64,000 bases of DNA, taken from positions 88,047-152,046 of IMG/VR virus record IMGVR_UViG_3300050821_010639; one strand, written 5' to 3'. The position numbers and the translations under genes were made by a program. This document shows positions 63,213 to 64,000 of the stretch, in pieces (position 1 is the first letter of the stretch; the number at the start of each line of letters is the position of its first letter). The DNA comes from a virus. A model generated the notes under the pieces. The model ran no database searches and was not told the DNA's origin. It saw only the letters and a list, made by a program, of their open reading frames with translations.

Positions 63213-64000
63213 CTACGGCCGGTTGGAGATGAACGTGACGTGCCCGGTGCGCGTGCCGACGATTTGCGTCGTACTGCCCTGGGCCGTCACCGGGGTGAAG
63301 AACACCGCGTAGGTGTGATTCGCCTCAAGGCCGCTGTAAACGCCCGTGTTCAGCTCGCCCGCGATGGCGTGCACCCAGCCCTGGTGGCCGTTGATGGCTC
63401 CCGGGCCGGCGATCTGGAAGTGGACCCAGGTCGTGATGGTCGTGTCAAAGACCACGTTCTCCCGGGTGGGAGCGACGAAGGTCGCCGCGCCGTGCGAGAG
63501 CACCGGCACCGGGGCAACCGGGGCCGGGCCGCCGTTGACCTTGAGCAGGAACCCGCCGGTGCCCACCGCGCCGTTGACGTCGGTGGCGACCACGGCCAGG
63601 TTGTTGTAAGTACCCGGGGCCGCGGTACCCGGCAGCAGCGGGTTGGCGGCGTCCAGGCCGCCCGGGAGGTTGGTCTCGGTGATGCTGACCGCGGCACTCA
63701 GGTTGTCCGTGGCCGAGAACAGGACCGAGCCGGGGCCGTTCTGGTTGGCACTGGTGACGGTCAGAATCTCGTCAGTCAGCACGCCCCCGCCGCCCAGGTT
63801 GACCTGCACTGCGTTCGGCACAGGGAAGGGCACCGTGACCGGCACCGTGACCACGGCCACGTCGCCGTCGGTGTCGATAGCCGTGAGGACAACGGGCCCG
63901 TTCTTGTTGGCGCTGCCGTTGGTGGGGTTACCGACAGCCGTGAGCACGGCATCGCTAACCGCGCCCACGGCAATGGTGGTCACCGAGATCGTCACGCCGT
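63213..64000 (-). CDS. Ig-like repeat structural protein, partial
   Basis: Frame open to the right edge (GTG 63995 is a possible but unproven start). Repeats of beta-sandwich character (GPVVLTAIDTDGDVAVVTVP; GPGSVLFSATDNLSAAVSIT), each opening with NxNGPxxxL, then a C-terminal domain with TVHFQIAG-like strands and GLEANHTYAVFFTPV. Likely a virion surface or head-fibre protein. Confidence 0.6.
   Translation of the reverse strand, partial: GVTISVTTIAVGAVSDAVLTAVGNPTNGSANKNGPVVLTAIDTDGDVAVVTVPVTVPFPVPNAVQVNLGGGGVLTDEILTVTSANQNGPGSVLFSATDNLSAAVSITETNLPGGLDAANPLLPGTAAPGTYNNLAVVATDVNGAVGTGGFLLKVNGGPAPVAPVPVLSHGAATFVAPTRENVVFDTTITTWVHFQIAGPGAINGHQGWVHAIAGELNTGVYSGLEANHTYAVFFTPVTAQGSTTQIVGTRTGHVTFISNRP

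Noticed and set aside
1-64000. CRISPR arrays, rRNA, complete insertion sequences, attachment sites
   Set aside because: No regularly spaced identical repeats, no rRNA-like stretches, no transposase with terminal repeats, and no paired att-like sites were seen.

Overview
The window is one contiguous stretch of a tailed-phage (long-tailed siphovirus type) genome from a high-GC actinomycete host. Support for this: portal, protease/scaffold, decoration protein, major capsid protein, neck genes, lysis cassette, major tail protein, frameshifted tail-assembly chaperones, a 2899-residue tape measure and tail-tip genes lie in canonical order. Host-type accessory genes (DUF397, DivIVA-like, Lsr2-like, KorSA/GntR-like, DUF2637 and FtsK/TraB-like proteins) are typical of Streptomyces and its relatives. 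No chromosomal gene is visible, and terminase, replication genes and a convincing integrase are absent, so the genome continues beyond at least one edge.

Layout. (1) 1-12.0 kb: leftward blocks of small, mostly uncharacterised early-type genes, many overlapping by 1-8 nt. They are driven by promoters whose -35 hexamer lies inside a 16-bp palindrome, CTTGAC-N4-GTCAAG. An ECF-type sigma factor, a YdjM-like membrane hydrolase, a GIY-YIG protein and a candidate 92-nt small RNA lie here. (2) 12.0-12.9 kb: AT-rich inverted repeats and direct repeats with little coding. (3) 12.9-17.9 kb: a plasmid-transfer-like module (FtsK/TraB translocase, DUF2637 membrane protein, HTH protein) divergent from a GntR/UTRA regulator. 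(4) 17.9-20.8 kb: a mixed-orientation patch with a zinc-finger protein and a DivIVA-like coiled-coil protein on the + strand. (5) 20.7-64 kb: the late region, almost all on the - strand, read from right (portal/head) to left (tail tip, esterase).

The late operon has several interruptions: three HNH/endonuclease-VII-type homing endonucleases (38.7, 44.2 and 61.8 kb), a self-contained rightward DUF397 cassette (57.74-58.12 kb) with its own operator-promoter and terminator, a glycosyltransferase, an Lsr2-like protein and a SLOG/DUF2493 protein. The portal gene carries two apparent +1 frameshifts, both at TTA-A, and a cysteine-peptidase gene carries an in-frame TAG.

Two signals stand out. First, the palindromic operator-promoters form a phage-wide set that includes the DUF397 cassette, and at least two of them (4684, 9908) place the start codon where transcription should begin, implying leaderless mRNAs. 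Second, an unrelated element, (T/C)CCGATT(A/G/C), sits exactly 7 nt (once 8 nt) upstream of at least eight start codons, most without a clear Shine-Dalgarno; two looser variants occupy the same position. It falls in different reading frames of the preceding genes, so it is conserved as nucleotide sequence. I do not recognise it as a known signal; it may be a promoter for leaderless transcripts or a translation-initiation signal.
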